Origin: Scenedesmus sp. ARA3
Taxonomy: Eukaryota; Chlorophyta; Chlorophyceae; Sphaeropleales; Scenedesmaceae
Length of the DNA: 64,000 nucleotides
Direction: 5' to 3'
Assembly: GCA_004335835.1 (NCBI GenBank)
Contig: RWJK01000920.1
Location: 1 to 64,000 of the forward strand
A model generated the notes under the pieces. It was not told the origin of the DNA and did no database searches. It saw nothing but the letters and a program-made list of their open reading frames with translations. Position numbers and translations under genes: made by a program. Below, piece by piece: positions 33,917 through 46,421 of this stretch; position 1 is the first letter of the stretch, and the number at the start of each line of letters is the position of its first letter.

Positions 33917-35420
33917 GCCGGGCAACTTTTGCTTAACTGACTTCTGCTAGGGGCCGGTCCAAGCGGTCGAGACACTTCAATAGCTTCCCTAGAACCAAGC
34001 CAGACACAGTGCGCGGCCCACAGGGCTGCAGAGGTATTCAAGCCACGGGCAACAGACTTCTCTGGTGTTTCTGTTACACCTGGGACCGGCCTGAGTATCG
34101 GGCGCGTCGCACCCGATCTCTGCCGCACTATTCGCCTCGTTTCTACCAAGAAATAACATAGCTGAAAGCCTTCCGACTCTTGGCGTATGTCGTTGCAGCA
34201 GCTGTCTACTGCTTGAGCACACACCGACCTGCGCCTGGCTTGTCTTCAGCATGTGCATCTGCAATTCAGGAAAAGTGCCAGCCATTGTGAGAAGCTTATT
34301 GAAGACGGTTACAAGGAGCAATGCTGGACGTTATGCTGTACAGCAGGTGGGTGAGGGGCCCTCAGCCTGGCAGGACACAGCCCATCATGGCATGTGTTGG
34401 CTCAGGCTGCCCATCAACCAGCACAAGTCCAGTACAGTTCATTCTAAACATGCATATCATTTGTCGTAACCATCTTCATTGAACTTGAAACATGTCTGCT
34501 GATGAAGCCAGCATCAGCATCAACCACAAGCTGCCAGCAGCACGTGGCACACTCCACAACACCCTGCACTGCCACAAACACAAAGCAGCGCAGTGAACGG
34601 CTGCATCAAGTGTGCATGACCATGCGTGGCGATCCCAGTTATGCCGCATGTACCTTTGCAATGCATGGCAGCATAGCATCTGTCCCTGGAGCAGTACCCC
34701 TCTGCCTCGCACCAACACGCCGCATGTCTCACAGCCCTCACGTTGCCTGACGATGATCACACTGGCCAGCCTAAACGCAGCATGCAAGTCAAGGAGGGGC
34801 TCATGGCCATGCGCTCGCCCAGTTTGCGACCACGTGCTTGACCGAGCCTGCTGTGGTGTACACCACCATGAACATGTCCAAGATGACTCTGTTTGGTCAA
34901 CGTTGCTTGCTGCACAGCCAACATGTGTTGAGGAGTTGCATGTCATCATCCCTCGGCCTCCGCACACTGAAATCACCGCCACACCTCTGCATAAACCATA
35001 CATGCACTAAACACTTGCCACCACAGCCAGAAACGCACTCATGGCAATAGAAAGCCACCTAGGTGGCTCTGACGCAGCTGCATGCTCCGAGCATGGATGT
35101 CAGTGGGAGTCCCAGCTTGCGCCATGCAGCCTATGTGCATGCGCAACACTGCAAACACGCCCACAGCACGCGCGTCCTGAGCAGACCCCCCCTGGATGCG
35201 CACAGCAGCGCACCAGCACCACGCCTGCAAGCTGTGCCGCCAGGCACAGCTGCAGCCATGTACAGCTGCCCCTATCTCCAGCAAGCGTGCTGTACTGCTA
35301 TCTGTACCGCAGCGCTGGCTGAGCAGCCTGTGCTGCAGCTGCATGCAGCCTGTCCATCGAGCTGCAAGCCTCCCAGCGCACACATGCCGCGCTGTGGCAT
35401 CCGCACTGCTGTCGCCCTGC
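33917..35420. other. Intergenic region, no gene seen
   Basis: Holds the SEC61G upstream region and the DEM/VID27 downstream flank, both on the minus strand. The longest frames (about 175 codons at 34476-35003 minus) have no recognisable motif or splice-supported extension. Confidence 0.5.
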
Positions 35421-38400
35421 TCAGTCCTCTCCTGCCAGCGTGAACACCTTGTGGGGTGTGGCCACCACCAGTGCGTCGCCACGCGCGCCGCCAGAGATGG
35501 GCGCATACCTGCGGCACCAGCAACAGGAGCAGTGCGACAACTATGAGCAGATATACCATGCATGGGTTCGGTCCACACACAATCAAAGCAGCAATGCTGA
35601 AAAAACAGGATATCACATGTAACAGCACCTCGCGATGCAGTGCACACTGACAGCAGCCGCTGCGCCCGCCACCAACCACGTCCCGCCTGGCCGGTGTCTC
35701 ACTGCACCTGTAGTGCATCAAGTCACCGTTATCATATAAATAATGATGTGTTGGTTGCATCAGCGGCTCACCTGTCATGCATGAAGTTGGAGTCCACCAC
35801 GTCCTCATCCTTGGCGTTGAGCACGTAGTCCATCACAGTGGGCAGCCCGCCAAAGCTGGTGGAGGAGGACACAGCGCTCTTCACCCTGCAGGAAGGCGCA
35901 GCAGCAGCAGCAGCAGCAGGAAGAAGCAGCAGCGGTAGGCAGGCGACAGGCAGAGGCTGTGGTGCTGCGGCGACAGCAGCTGCTGGCCAATAGTGTATGC
36001 GCACGTGCAGCTGGGTGCTAAGAAACTGCTGTCAGCGTGCAAAAAACAGCAGCAGCAGCAGCACCAGCAGCAACAAACGTGCAGAACCAGGCCGCCGCGC
36101 CGCACCTGCGGAAGTTCCAGATCACGGTGTGCTTGCCGCAGCTGGCCACCACCCAGCGCTCCTGGCTGCCCGCCTCCGTGACCCAGGTGAAGCGCCCGCT
36201 CTTGAGCGGCTTGCCACCCGTGGCCAGCCTGTCCTCGGGCTTGAGCCGCAGCAGCCGCGGCAGCGCCAGCCGCCCCGCGCCCTTGTCGGTGAAGGCGGAG
36301 CGCTCCTTGCCTGCATTAGGGGGTAGGGGGTAGGCCAGTGCGCGCATCAGTTTCAGTGGTGCGGAGTGTAGGAAAACGCTGGCGGTTTGCAGACAGCAAG
36401 TGGCAGTGCGCGCCGCAAGATGGATGCGCGGTGCCAGGCGGCGCACACACTTTGCACGCACACACCCATGCCCAGCACAACCATGCAGCTTGCCAGCAGC
36501 AACTATGGCTGCAGCTCAGAAACCACCTGCAGCAGCATGCACCTACAGTGCTGCCACGGCTGTGCAGAGGCCCCCAGTCCGACCCGCAAGTGGTGCACGC
36601 TGGGCACATTGCCCGAAGATGCGGCCATGACAAGCTTAGGTTTAGTGCAGTGCTGCCGAGCCGACTCACCGTCCTCGTCGCTGAAGGCCGCCTTGACCAC
36701 CATGAGATAAGCAGGTGCAGCTGACAAAGCAGCAGCAGCAGTAGCGCATGCAGTGCTGTCAAGACGACTCACCGTCCTCATCGCTGAAGGCCGCCTTGAC
36801 CACCATTAGGTAGTCGTCAGTGGTAGCCAGCACCCAGGAGCCGTCATAGGTCACGTCCACAGCAGTGATGGGCTTGCCCAGGCCAGGAATGGACGTCTTG
36901 GCCTGCACAGCATGAAGCAGCGCAGCAGTACAAAATCAAACAGAGCACAACATTGCACCAGTGCAAAGAACACCAGCTGATGCATGCAAGTGCCTGCCAC
37001 CACCGCGCAGGACTGCGCACTTGCACCACCACGCCACAAGAAACAAGCATGTGCTGATTGCCACAGGCAAGAGACACTGTCAAATCCCATCGGAAGCACC
37101 AACCACCAGCCGCAGCAGCACGCAGCACTAGCGCATGTCTGAATGCACCCGCGCCGCACCTGCGTCAGCGTCTTGCTGCTGTACATCCGGATCTTGCCGT
37201 CCCTGCTGCCCACCACCACGTGGCCCGCGCCGCTGGTGGCCATGCAGGAGAAGTTGGTGCCGCGCGCAAAGTCCTTGCCGCCCGTCCACTGCACGATGGG
37301 CGAGGCGTCGCCGGCCTCCTGCAGGGGTGGTTGGTTGATGGCACACACAGCACAGGTGCTGAGTTGGGCGCAGCCATCAATGCTGCGTACGCATGCGTCC
37401 ATGCTAGGACCAAAGAGAATAGTTTGCAAGCATACATAGTCAGCCAGATGTGCTGAAAACGCGTGCAGCACCATTCTGCTACCATGCCACCACAGCATCA
37501 CCCTTGTTTGGCGACCGTAAACGTCAAGAAACACAGTCATGCAGCACTGTGTCCACTGCACGTGCAGCAGCTGAACCCCTAGGCTGTGCATCACGCCCCA
37601 CCCCCTCACCTGCACCACGCCGCGCGGGTCGCGCAGGTCCCACTTGCACAGCCTGTTGGCGTCCAGCCCCAGCAGCGTGTTGGTGCCGTCCTCCAGCTGC
37701 GCAGCCTTGTGGTCGTGCGCAATGTCGGCCTGCAGCAGATGGGCAGGCAAGACATACAGACAACATACCAAGATGAGTGTAAGACCTTGCAGGAAACCTT
37801 GGGGCAGCACCTCTCAGGCACTGCAGGCTAAAGACACAGCATCAGTGAATGGTGCTGGCTGCAACCTGGCTGCAGGACCGAGTGAGCGGAGCAGCACTGC
37901 ACTCATCAGCGTGGCACATGGGCTGCGCCTAACTCAGCACCGACATTATGCAGCTGTCATGTGATGGAACCCAGAGCTGCATATGCAGCCCTAACAAACT
38001 AAAAAAATGCAATGCCAGCTGTGCACCTGCGCCCTAGCCTCATCTTTGCCGGCTGCGCGCGCACCTGCGGGATGTCCACGGTGTCCTTCTGGAAGGTCCA
38101 CTCGCTCACAATCTTCTGGTACTCCACGTCAGCATGGAACAGCTTCGTGTTGTCCAGCCCCGGCGACAGCATGTTCATGCGCGTCTCGCCGTTGGCCAGC
38201 AGCACCTTGCCGGGCGTGAAGCTGGGCGTGCCGGGCGTGCCCGGCGGGCCGCCACGCTTGAGCGGCGTGAAGCTGAATGCAATGCCTGCGGCGCAAGCAG
38301 GCAATATAATGACAACATCATTAAGCAGCATTGCTGCCATATGCAGAGCCACCCGCGGGCGGCCGCCCTTGTCCTGCATGTTCTCCCTTGTCCTGCATGC

Positions 38401-40440
38401 TCTGCCTTGTCCTGCATGTCCCCCCCCCTTGTCAGATTCTGTCATTTCATGCAAGTTCTCTGTTGTCCTGCAAGGCATCCAGGCACGCTGCAGCAGCAGG
38501 CAGACCACGTCACCACCTACTGCAGCTCCCCCCACCCCCCCACACACCAACCACACACCTGTGTCCTCAACGCCCGCTTCCACGTTGCGCATCACGTCAA
38601 ACGTGGCGCCGCGCCGCAGGTAGGTGTTGCTGTTGGCGCCGATGATCATGCCCTCAATGGGCGTGCCTGTCTTGGCTGGCGTGGCCTTCTCCCTCATCTC
38701 ACCACGCGCGGGGCGGTCGGGCGTGGCATCAACCTGCAGCGTACCAAGGAATGCAGGGCCACACGCCAGTGACAGTGAGCAACCGAATCTGGTTTTAGTA
38801 GCAGCAGCTGCTGCTGAAACTGCTGACGCTCTAGTCCTTCCAGCACGACTAAGCCCCTGCCACCCTGGCGACATCAAGCCGCAGCCTTGCGGCACCAGCT
38901 GCCATCTGCATGCAATGCACATTGCCCAACCAGCCCCGCGCGCCTCCATCAGTGCTGCTGCTCAGCTTGCCAAACACACCCGCCACGCAACTGCACAGCT
39001 GCCATCTGCATGCAGTGCACACCGCCCAACCAGCCCCACGCGCTTCCATCGGGGCTGCTGCTGCACTGGCTGCTGCTGCACTGGCCAAACACACTCGCCA
39101 GTCGACTGCACCCGGTGCCATCTGCAGGCAATGCACACTGCCCAACCAGCCCCGCGCACCTCCATGGGTGCTGCTGCTGCGCTGGCGTCCGCGTTGAAGA
39201 AGAGGTTCTTGAAGTCGCCCAGCTCCTTGTCTGCCTTGGCAGAGTCACGCCCAAAGCCGTACGTGTTCTGGAACACGTCGTCCTGCAGGAGTGCAGGAGT
39301 GGAGAAAGAGGGGCCACGTTGCAGGTGGCAGGGCCAGCGGTGGTGTGCACGTCAGCGGCAGAGCAAGTCGATGAACACAGCAGTGCAAGTTGCGCTTGCA
39401 GGAAACAGGCAACCGCAAGTGAGCACTGCGCCTGACTGCTGCCTTCTGCAGGCTTGACTGGCAATTTTGCATGCACAGGCAAACAGGGCTGGGTGCATCT
39501 GCACAAGTTCAAGCAGCAGAGGCACAAATGTTTGTTGCAGCTGCTGCCACAGCTGCCACTATCCTTCAGCTGTCTGAGCTGCATACCCTCCTTGTACAGT
39601 AGCAGCACCCTCGAACAGCACTTGCAGGCAGGCGACACCCAAGCCCCCTGCTTAAAACCTGCGCCATGCACAACCCCACACCCACCTCCAGCTCCGTCAT
39701 GAAGGCGCGGTATGACTCAGCCGAGGGGAACTTGAGCGCCCACAGGCCCTCATTAGCAGCAAACGTCACGCGCCGCGCAGCAGGGTCTGCCACGTAACTC
39801 AGCGCATCGTCTGCGCGCGTGTCGATATCCCCTGCATCCACCTCCAGCCAGAAGTCCGGCTGCTTGCCGCGCGCGTCTTCGTTTGCGTCGTAGAAGCCTG
39901 GGCAGGCTCGCGAGGAGGTCAGCTCCCATTTGCCGCCGGAGCCTGCCTTGATGAACTGGTAGAGCTTGATGCCGGGCGCGGCCTTGCAGGACATGGGGAG
40001 GAAGGAGGCAAGGACGTCAGGGTGAGACAAGACATATGCACGTGAACCACTGCAGACAATGAGGGCTGATGGTGCCAGGGGAACACAGGCTGCGTGCGAA
40101 CAGACTGGTCTGCACATTTGGCCCTAGTGCATCTGCTGCTGCAAGTGCCGCCTGCGACAGCAGCGTGCGCTGCTGTGGTGGGGTGGCTACAGCAGGCGAC
40201 ACTGAATTGCACTGCTGCTGGTATACTTCAACTTGCAGCGTTCAGGCAACAGCAACCTGCAGTCATGCAGCAGGCGGTGCATGCATAGTACAGATGCCCT
40301 GTCTGTGCATGTGCACATGCATGCATGTATGCCGCGTCTGCTTGCCTCACCTCAGGCTGTGCTGCAGCTGCTGCCTCTTGTTCAACCTCCTGCTGCACTT
40401 CGTCTGTAGCTTGCTGCAGCTCACTGGTGGTGTTGCCCAT
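35421..40440 (-). CDS. DEM/CYPRO4-type VID27-like protein
   Basis: Eleven exons join in phase: 40351-40440, 39686-39982, 39160-39282, 38559-38733, 38065-38285, 37610-37729, 37160-37318, 36773-36902, 36106-36310, 35772-35885 and 35421-35508, giving 573 residues. It resembles plant DEM (defective embryo and meristems)/CYPRO4 proteins carrying a VID27 C-terminal domain. The N-terminus [10 protein letters not shown] has a Gly-2, possibly N-myristoylated. A PH-like middle section contains [11 protein letters not shown] and [20 protein letters not shown]. The beta-propeller-like C-terminus has [50 protein letters not shown] and [15 protein letters not shown]. The family's exact biochemical role is unclear; yeast Vid27 was linked to vacuolar import and degradation. 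Copies of exon 3 and exon 8 ends lie in the following introns. Confidence 0.9.
36660..36810 (-). repeat. Duplicated 3' end of DEM exon 8 with donor
   Basis: The end of exon 8 ([14 protein letters not shown], donor at 36772/36771) recurs about 108 bp downstream in the sense direction, with donor GTGAGTCGG intact and similar intron sequence after it. A TTTGTCAG about 24 nt upstream of the copied codons could serve as an acceptor, giving a 51-nt phase 1-1 cassette. Confidence 0.85.
38366..38420. repeat. About 20-bp tandem repeat in DEM intron
   Basis: Three units containing CTTGTCCTGCATG lie in the intron between DEM exons 4 and 5, followed by a poly-C patch. No function is apparent. Confidence 0.85.
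38885..39195 (-). repeat. Three-copy repeat of DEM exon 3 3' end
   Basis: A unit of about 100-115 bp covering the exon 3 end (AAAAPME), its donor and the first part of the intron occurs three times: the functional copy near 39107-39190, then near 38989-39090 and 38890-38980. The functional donor is GAG/GTGCGC. In both downstream copies the GT has become GC, so they are dead donors unless GC sites are used. Confidence 0.85.
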
Positions 40441-40879
40441 GCTGCTGCTGTGTGCAGGCTAGGGCCTGCTGCTTGAGTGCTGTGGAGCACAAAGCAGTGC
40501 CTAGCAAGCCTAGACACAACGGTGTAGTGTTTTATTTACTCCTAGCACTTCGATCTACTGGCCAGCATGCGGACGAGACAGCACAGCACGCCACCACTGC
40601 CTGCAAGGATGGTGAGAGCCCTAACCGATCTGTTGAGCACAAACTCGGGTTTCTCGTTAGTGGAAAAACCAGAAAAGGTTTGTATTTGTTAATCAAATAG
40701 CGTGAAACCCAGAGCACAGCACGCCGGGGGAGCAACGCGGGTGAATGATGCACCGCACAAATGCACGCGGCGGGCTGAAAGGCATGCACACGTATAATCT
40801 CGATAGTAAGATTGAGAGTAAACGTGGGTTGCCAAACTGTGGCGTTCGACTCAGATTTTGAATGGGTGCCCAGGGTTGA
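40441..40879. promoter_or_regulatory. Shared head-to-head upstream region
   Basis: About 440 bp separates the start codons of the DEM/VID27 gene (minus) and the wax-synthase gene (plus). It must contain both promoters and 5' UTRs. It includes AT-rich stretches near 40680-40700 and 40795-40820. No specific factor site is recognised. Confidence 0.45.
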
Positions 40880-43573
40880 GTGTGCTGTGTTTCAAAGGCC
40901 ACCCATTCATTTGTCTACTGCCACCATTGGCCTGTCTTATCCTGTACCTGTCAACGACCGATGCTGATTCCTTGGTGTTGCCTAGCCGGAGCAGCTGTGC
41001 ACTATGTAGCCGTTGCAAGGCATGCCCCTCGTGGGCTCAGACGCCTGCTGGCCTCACTGCCGCTGTTGATCTGCTTGACAGCACTGCCCTTTGTTCATGA
41101 AAAGGTGAATACCCTCTTTCATTGCTCATATAGAAGCAATAATACAGCTAACAGTAGGCTCTGAATCAGCAAGACCAGCGGCACCAGGAGCTTGAGCAGT
41201 GACTGCCACATTCCAGCCAGTTTGCAGCTGCTGTGAAGCAGCAATGTTGCCAATTGCTGCAATGGCAGCACAGCCAGTGAGACGGCAGCAGCAAAGTCCA
41301 GTCCCCTGCAGTGTTCTTCTTTGAACCAATCAACCGAGAACAGCATCATCATGACAATGATTGCAGGCGACTGTGCGTGGATCGCTGGCATTCGTGACAA
41401 CCTGGCTGTCCAGCTTCAAGGTACTACGCAGCAGGCACTGGTCAGCTGGCAGATTCCGGCAAGCAGTGACTGAATAGGCTTCCCTGTTGCACTTTTCCAC
41501 ACTGTGTAACCACTGGTCAGCTGCAGCAGCTCAGGTGTTTGTCTTGGCAGACAGACATTGCCTGTTACGGCAGATGCAAGCTGCAGCAGCAGGTACACTT
41601 GCATATGGGAACTGATGAACATGCTGCTGCTCACGCTTACGCACCCACCACCACTGTGTGCATATGTGTTGCAGGTGCTGGCAGCTGCTGTGGGACGGGG
41701 CCCGCTGGCGCGCCACAACACCACAGCAGCACAGCATGCAGCGCTACTGCTGCTGCTGCTCAATCCTGCAGGGACACATGCACCATGCAAAGAAAGCTGT
41801 GTCAGCAGCCAAGCACAGCCTGAACCAGCAGCAACAGCTGAGCCCGGTGCCAAGCCAGGCAGCTGCCAGCCGGCTGTGCAGCACGTGCTGCTGAAGCTTG
41901 CAGCAGCATATGACGTCATCCTGCTGCTGCAGGCCACCCCTGGGATGCCAGCAGCAGTGCGGCACGTCCTTTACGGTGAGACAGCTGATATGCAGGGAAC
42001 AGCAACACACAGACATACCCACTGTGCGAGCGACGCAGATTGCGTGTAGCAGCATGGTGATTCCAACCATTAACGTGCATTGAGAGAGAAGCGCCCGTAT
42101 TTCCCAGGCACTTGTCTGAGCGCGCTGCACATGCATGCAGCGCTGCGGTAGTTCTGCCACACAACTGCCTTGCACCGCTTTATAACACAATACCTGGAAA
42201 TCCTTTGAGTCACTGCCTGGCGTATGCTGCGTCTGACCACGTCTTCCCCGCCCTGCACCCCCTGCAGCCATCATCGTGTGGCTGACTGTGTCGCTGCTGG
42301 AGGACGTGCCGTCAGCACCGCTGCGCCCGGCCCTGGGCCTGCACCTGTCACCCTGCATGCGCCAGCCCTACAGGTCAGCAGGCCTGGCCGAGTTCTGGGG
42401 CAGGCGCTACAACCTGGTGGTCAGCAGCACGCTGCGCTACAGCGTGTTTGAGCCGCTGCTGCAGGCGCTGTGCTGCTGCGGTGACACAGTGAAGCATAAC
42501 GCACCCAGCACTGGCGATGCAGCAGCTAGCAGTGCAGGCAGTACTGTGCGTGCTGCGGAGAAGAAGAAGCGGCCTGCAGTAGAGCAGGCTGTGGTAGCAG
42601 CAACACCGTGAACGAGGAAGCGGCAGGAGATCACAACGCGACATGCAGTGCTGCATGCGGTGTGGGAAAAGCGAGGCAGGATGCATGCACCGGAAGTCAG
42701 CGCTGCAGGCGCTGCTGGGTGGGGCGTGCTGTGGCGACCACTGCTGCCTTTGCAGTGAGCGGGCTTATGCACGAGCTGTGCGTGTGGTGAGTGGGGTGAT
42801 TGCAGTGCTTGAGGGTGCTGCTGGCAGCTGCCGTAGTCGTGAACTTCTGCAGCAGCCCATTGGTCGAGTGCTTCAGCAGCTGCTGTCAAGGTAACTGCAT
42901 ATACCAAGCACACCTGCTGCCAGCTGAGGCACTCATGTAAGTTGCAAGTATGTAAGTTGCATGTAATAATAAGTTGCATGTAAGTTGCAAGTATGCGACT
43001 TTGCACGATATGACACCCCAACCCAAACATGGATGTGTGTGAAGAGTGCCCTTCCTGGGTTGCTGGACGCGCGCTGCTGCGTCATTAAAAGTGCTCTGCA
43101 CTGCCTGCAGTGGCAACCTGCTGACTTGCATCCAGCTTGCTGACCCTGTCCCTGCCCTGCTACCGCCTGCCTGCAGGCACATGTGCCAGACCAGCTACGT
43201 TGCAGAAGGCAAGTTCCTACCAGGCCGGCACCTGCTGTTCTTCCTGCTGCAGGCGCCCCTGCTGCTGCTGGAGCGGCATGTGCTGAAGTGGCCGGCAGCA
43301 AGCAGCACTGCAGCAGCAGCAGCAGCAGCAGCAATGGGACCAGGACATCGGCTGCAGAAGGTTGGGATCCAGCCTGCCCTGCGGGTCCGCCTCACCCGCA
43401 GCTGGCAGGGGGTGCAGCGCACTGTCGTGACGTTTGCTGTGCTTGCCATTCTGGCTGAGGTGCTGTTCTGGCCGCCATTTGAGGTGTGCAAATCAGACCT
43501 GAATGGGGTGGCTGAGATTGCCGATGGGTTGGCATGGCTGCAGCGTGCGCTTGCAAGCACTCTTACAATATAA
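40880..43573 (+). CDS. Wax synthase-type membrane O-acyltransferase
   Basis: Membrane acyltransferase of the plant wax-synthase family, probably using acyl-CoA to esterify a fatty alcohol or related acceptor in the ER. Six exons join in phase: 40880-41104, 41367-41420, 41675-41975, 42268-42593, 42680-42786 and 43177-43573, giving 469 residues. Family marks are RGLRRLLASLPLLICLTALPF, then LAFVTTWLSSFK, GRGPLARHN, the signature SAGLAEFWGRRYNLVVSSTL, and FAVSGLMHELCVW carrying the expected catalytic His. Hydrophobic helices such as HLLFFLLQAPLLLLERH complete the membrane part. The start is uncertain; an alternative Met lies at 40961. The exon 4/5 joint is the weakest, because the frame changes there and needs an intron from 42594 to 42679. 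An Ala/Lys-rich insert precedes it. Confidence 0.85.
42937..42993. repeat. Short tandem repeat TAAGTTGCAWGTA
   Basis: About four imperfect units of TAAGTTGCA(A/T)GTA in wax-synthase intron 5, an AT-rich island in a GC-rich gene. Confidence 0.85.
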
Positions 43574-44494
43574 TCGAACGAAGCTAGGTGCGCACCACGT
43601 CCAACGCTGAGCCTCAGGTTGAACCTTGTGCGGTACTGGCAGGTTGGAAGGCGGCTGCAGCTGGCACTGCATGCGTAGGTGCACTGCTTGTAGGCGTGTA
43701 ACAGCTAGACTATGGCCCTGCGCTTTAAGGGACTCAGCAAACAATGACGAGATGTCTTCGTGCCAGTGCCTTGTGGTGTACCGTGCCAAGTTGGAATAAG
43801 GCTGCCCGTGATTCTGCGTGGGGGCGGTTGCGGCACACTGGTTCCGTGCCTGGAATATAGTTTTTGTCCGAGCTCGAGCTCACGTGCTTATGGTCACCAG
43901 CACCCATATATTGCCAGGCCCCATTTACAAAACAGTACTAGTGGCATGGCTGTGGCGGTAGCTGCAGCCTACGCCGCATAGGCCATCGCCCATGACATCC
44001 CCCAAAATGCCCCCTCGACAGCCGTCACAGAGTAGCAATCCACTGATGCCTGCCTGCAAGCCCAAACAAACCATTTGCCCCATCCACCACAACAGCCATC
44101 GACCAGCCAACTTGTGCTGGTCAATCGAGCTATATGCAGCGCCAGAGTCAACTATCAGTCTGCTTTAGAGCAGCCGTACGACTTGTGACTGTACACGTTG
44201 CTGATATTTACGCACGTCAAGCAGCCGCTGCATTGGCAATGCATCACTGAAACATATGTACATCCAACTTGTTGAAACTCACATGCACTGCCTGTATGAT
44301 GAACATCAATATTGACGACTGCGGCACTGTATACCTGCCCAGATGCGGCATGCAGCAGAGGAATATGTGCTGCTGCATGTGTCTCATCACTGGACCAACA
44401 TCAACAACACTGCGGCACGCGGTGCTGGCATGCTGCCACGCTAGCCGCGCTTCAGCACCAAGCGAACGCCAGTCCTCAGTCGCCAACCACCGTA
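43574..44494. other. Convergent intergenic region, no gene seen
   Basis: About 0.9 kb between the stops of the wax-synthase (plus) and RecN (minus) genes. It holds the trailers of both. No coding potential was found beyond short chance frames. Confidence 0.5.
43697..43701 (+). terminator. Possible TGTAA polyadenylation signal of wax synthase
   Basis: TGTAA in sense orientation lies about 125 nt past the wax-synthase stop, a plausible distance for a green-algal polyadenylation signal. Confidence 0.45.
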
Positions 44495-46381
44495 TCATTG
44501 CCTGTCTTGCTGGCTCATGTGCATGCCATGCTGCGCTGTAGCTGGTGGTGCATCTGCATTGGCAGCAGCAACGCCAGCAGCAGCAGCTGCAGCACTCAGG
44601 CCCAACAGCCACCTGCTGCTGCTTGCTGCATCTGCTGCTGACTCGCTGTTTGTGCTTGCTTGGGCCTCAGCAGCTGTGTCAGCAAGGTGCTGTGCATTTG
44701 GGGCCGCTACCCCATTGCTGCCGTTGCTGCTGATGCTTTCCCAGCTGGGGTGCGCCTCATCAGTGCTGCCAGCCGCTGCTGCAACTGCTGCCACTGCCGC
44801 ACTGCCGCCACCCACTCGCTCACTGGCAGCTCCATCAGCACTGCTGGTTGCAGCATGATCCAATGCATCCCCTGGCGGAGAATCAGCAGCAGCAGCAGCC
44901 GCTGCTGCTACTGCTGGCTGTTGCATGTGCGCTGCTGCATCTACTGCTGCATGTGTTGCTGTCGCTGCTGCTGCTGCAGCCAGCATCTCTGCTGCCAGGT
45001 GCATGCCCTCAGCCTGCCCCAGGCCCAGCATGTCGGCCAGCTCAGCCTGGCGCTCAGCAGGTGATGACAGCGTCCTGAAGCATGTTATAACACGGCCGTC
45101 GTCTGCCGCCTGCTTGTGCACCTGGATGTGGCGGCTGGCGTGCGCAGCAACCTGCAGGCGCAATGTAAATGAGCAGGTGCATGGTGTATTGAGCAGGAGT
45201 ATTTTTTGCACACGACTGACGAGCCTCACACCAGATGGACAAGTCCACCAGCATGAGCTCATGCAGCACGCACATGCGTAGTATTGAATGCATACCTGTT
45301 TCACCTGTTTCAGCGACCCTTGCTACAGCAACTCAATGTGTGCAGTGCCACAGTTACCATGACAAAGCTGTGCGGACCAAGCTGCATGCAAACCCCAGAC
45401 AACCCTCATCCTCCCACCTGTGGCGTGTGTGTCACCATCAGCACCTGGCAGGCTGCGCGCGCCTGCCCCGCACCCCCCACCAGCCCCGCCAGCAGCCGCC
45501 CCACAGGCTCGCCCAGCCTGCTGCCCAGCCCAGCATCAAGCTCGTCCATCACCAGCACGGGAGGGCCCACAGACACCAGGCCATCGCTGCTGCTGCTGCA
45601 GTCAGCAGGTGGTGACTGCTGCTGCTGTGATGATGCAGCTGCTGCAGCAGCAGCCGCAGCAGGTGCTGCCTTGAGTGCCAGCATCACGCGTGCCGCCTCG
45701 CCGCCTGAGGCAGTGGCAGCCAGGGGCCGCAGCGGCTCAGCAGGCCCCGCAGACAGCAGGAAGGTCACGCTGTCCAGGCCAGTGGCTGACAGCCGGAACA
45801 GGCCGCTGCCGCTGCTGCTGCTGCCAGCAGGGGCGTCACTGCTGCTACTGCTGCTGCTGTTGTCAGTGGTGCTGTCGCTAAACGAGCTGCTGCCAGTGGC
45901 TGTGAGCAGGGGCTGCGGCTGTGCTGAGGTGGGTGCCAGCACTGCACGCGAGGATGGGCCAGCCTAGTGGCAGGGAGGCAGCACAGAGGACAGACAGCAG
46001 TGTTGTCGGCAGCTACATGTAGCAGGTGTGACAGCAGCTCGTGCATATGCATTGCTCGACTGATGGCGGCACCACCGCCCGATCAACATGCGACAGCACC
46101 CACCCCCACCATGGCTTGCAGGAAACACACTGGCTCATGCCTGCAGCAGCAGCAGCAGCAGCATCCTGATCCGCACCTGCTGCTCAGCCGTCCCCGCAGG
46201 CGTCCAGGCAATGTCCACGGCAAACCTGCTGCTGCCCATGGCCAGCTGACCCAGGCAGCCCTGCACGGCCTCTGACAGCGCGCCTGCTGCGCCGCGCCGC
46301 GCCTGCGACAGCGCCAGTGCCGCGCTGCTGATGTCTGCCTGCAGCGCAGCTGCCTCAGCGCGCCACGCCTCCGCCTGGCCT

Positions 46382-46421
<40 letters not shown>

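Noticed and set aside
34476..35003. 175-codon minus-strand frame in the SEC61G/DEM gap
   Set aside because: No family resemblance and no supported splice partners; treated as noncoding.
41416..41937. 173-codon minus-strand frame
   Set aside because: Antisense of wax-synthase exon 3 and its upstream intron; the plus frame carries the GRGPL motif.
45284..45967. 227-codon plus-strand frame
   Set aside because: Antisense of RecN exon 8, whose minus frame carries the ASGGE signature and Walker B motif.
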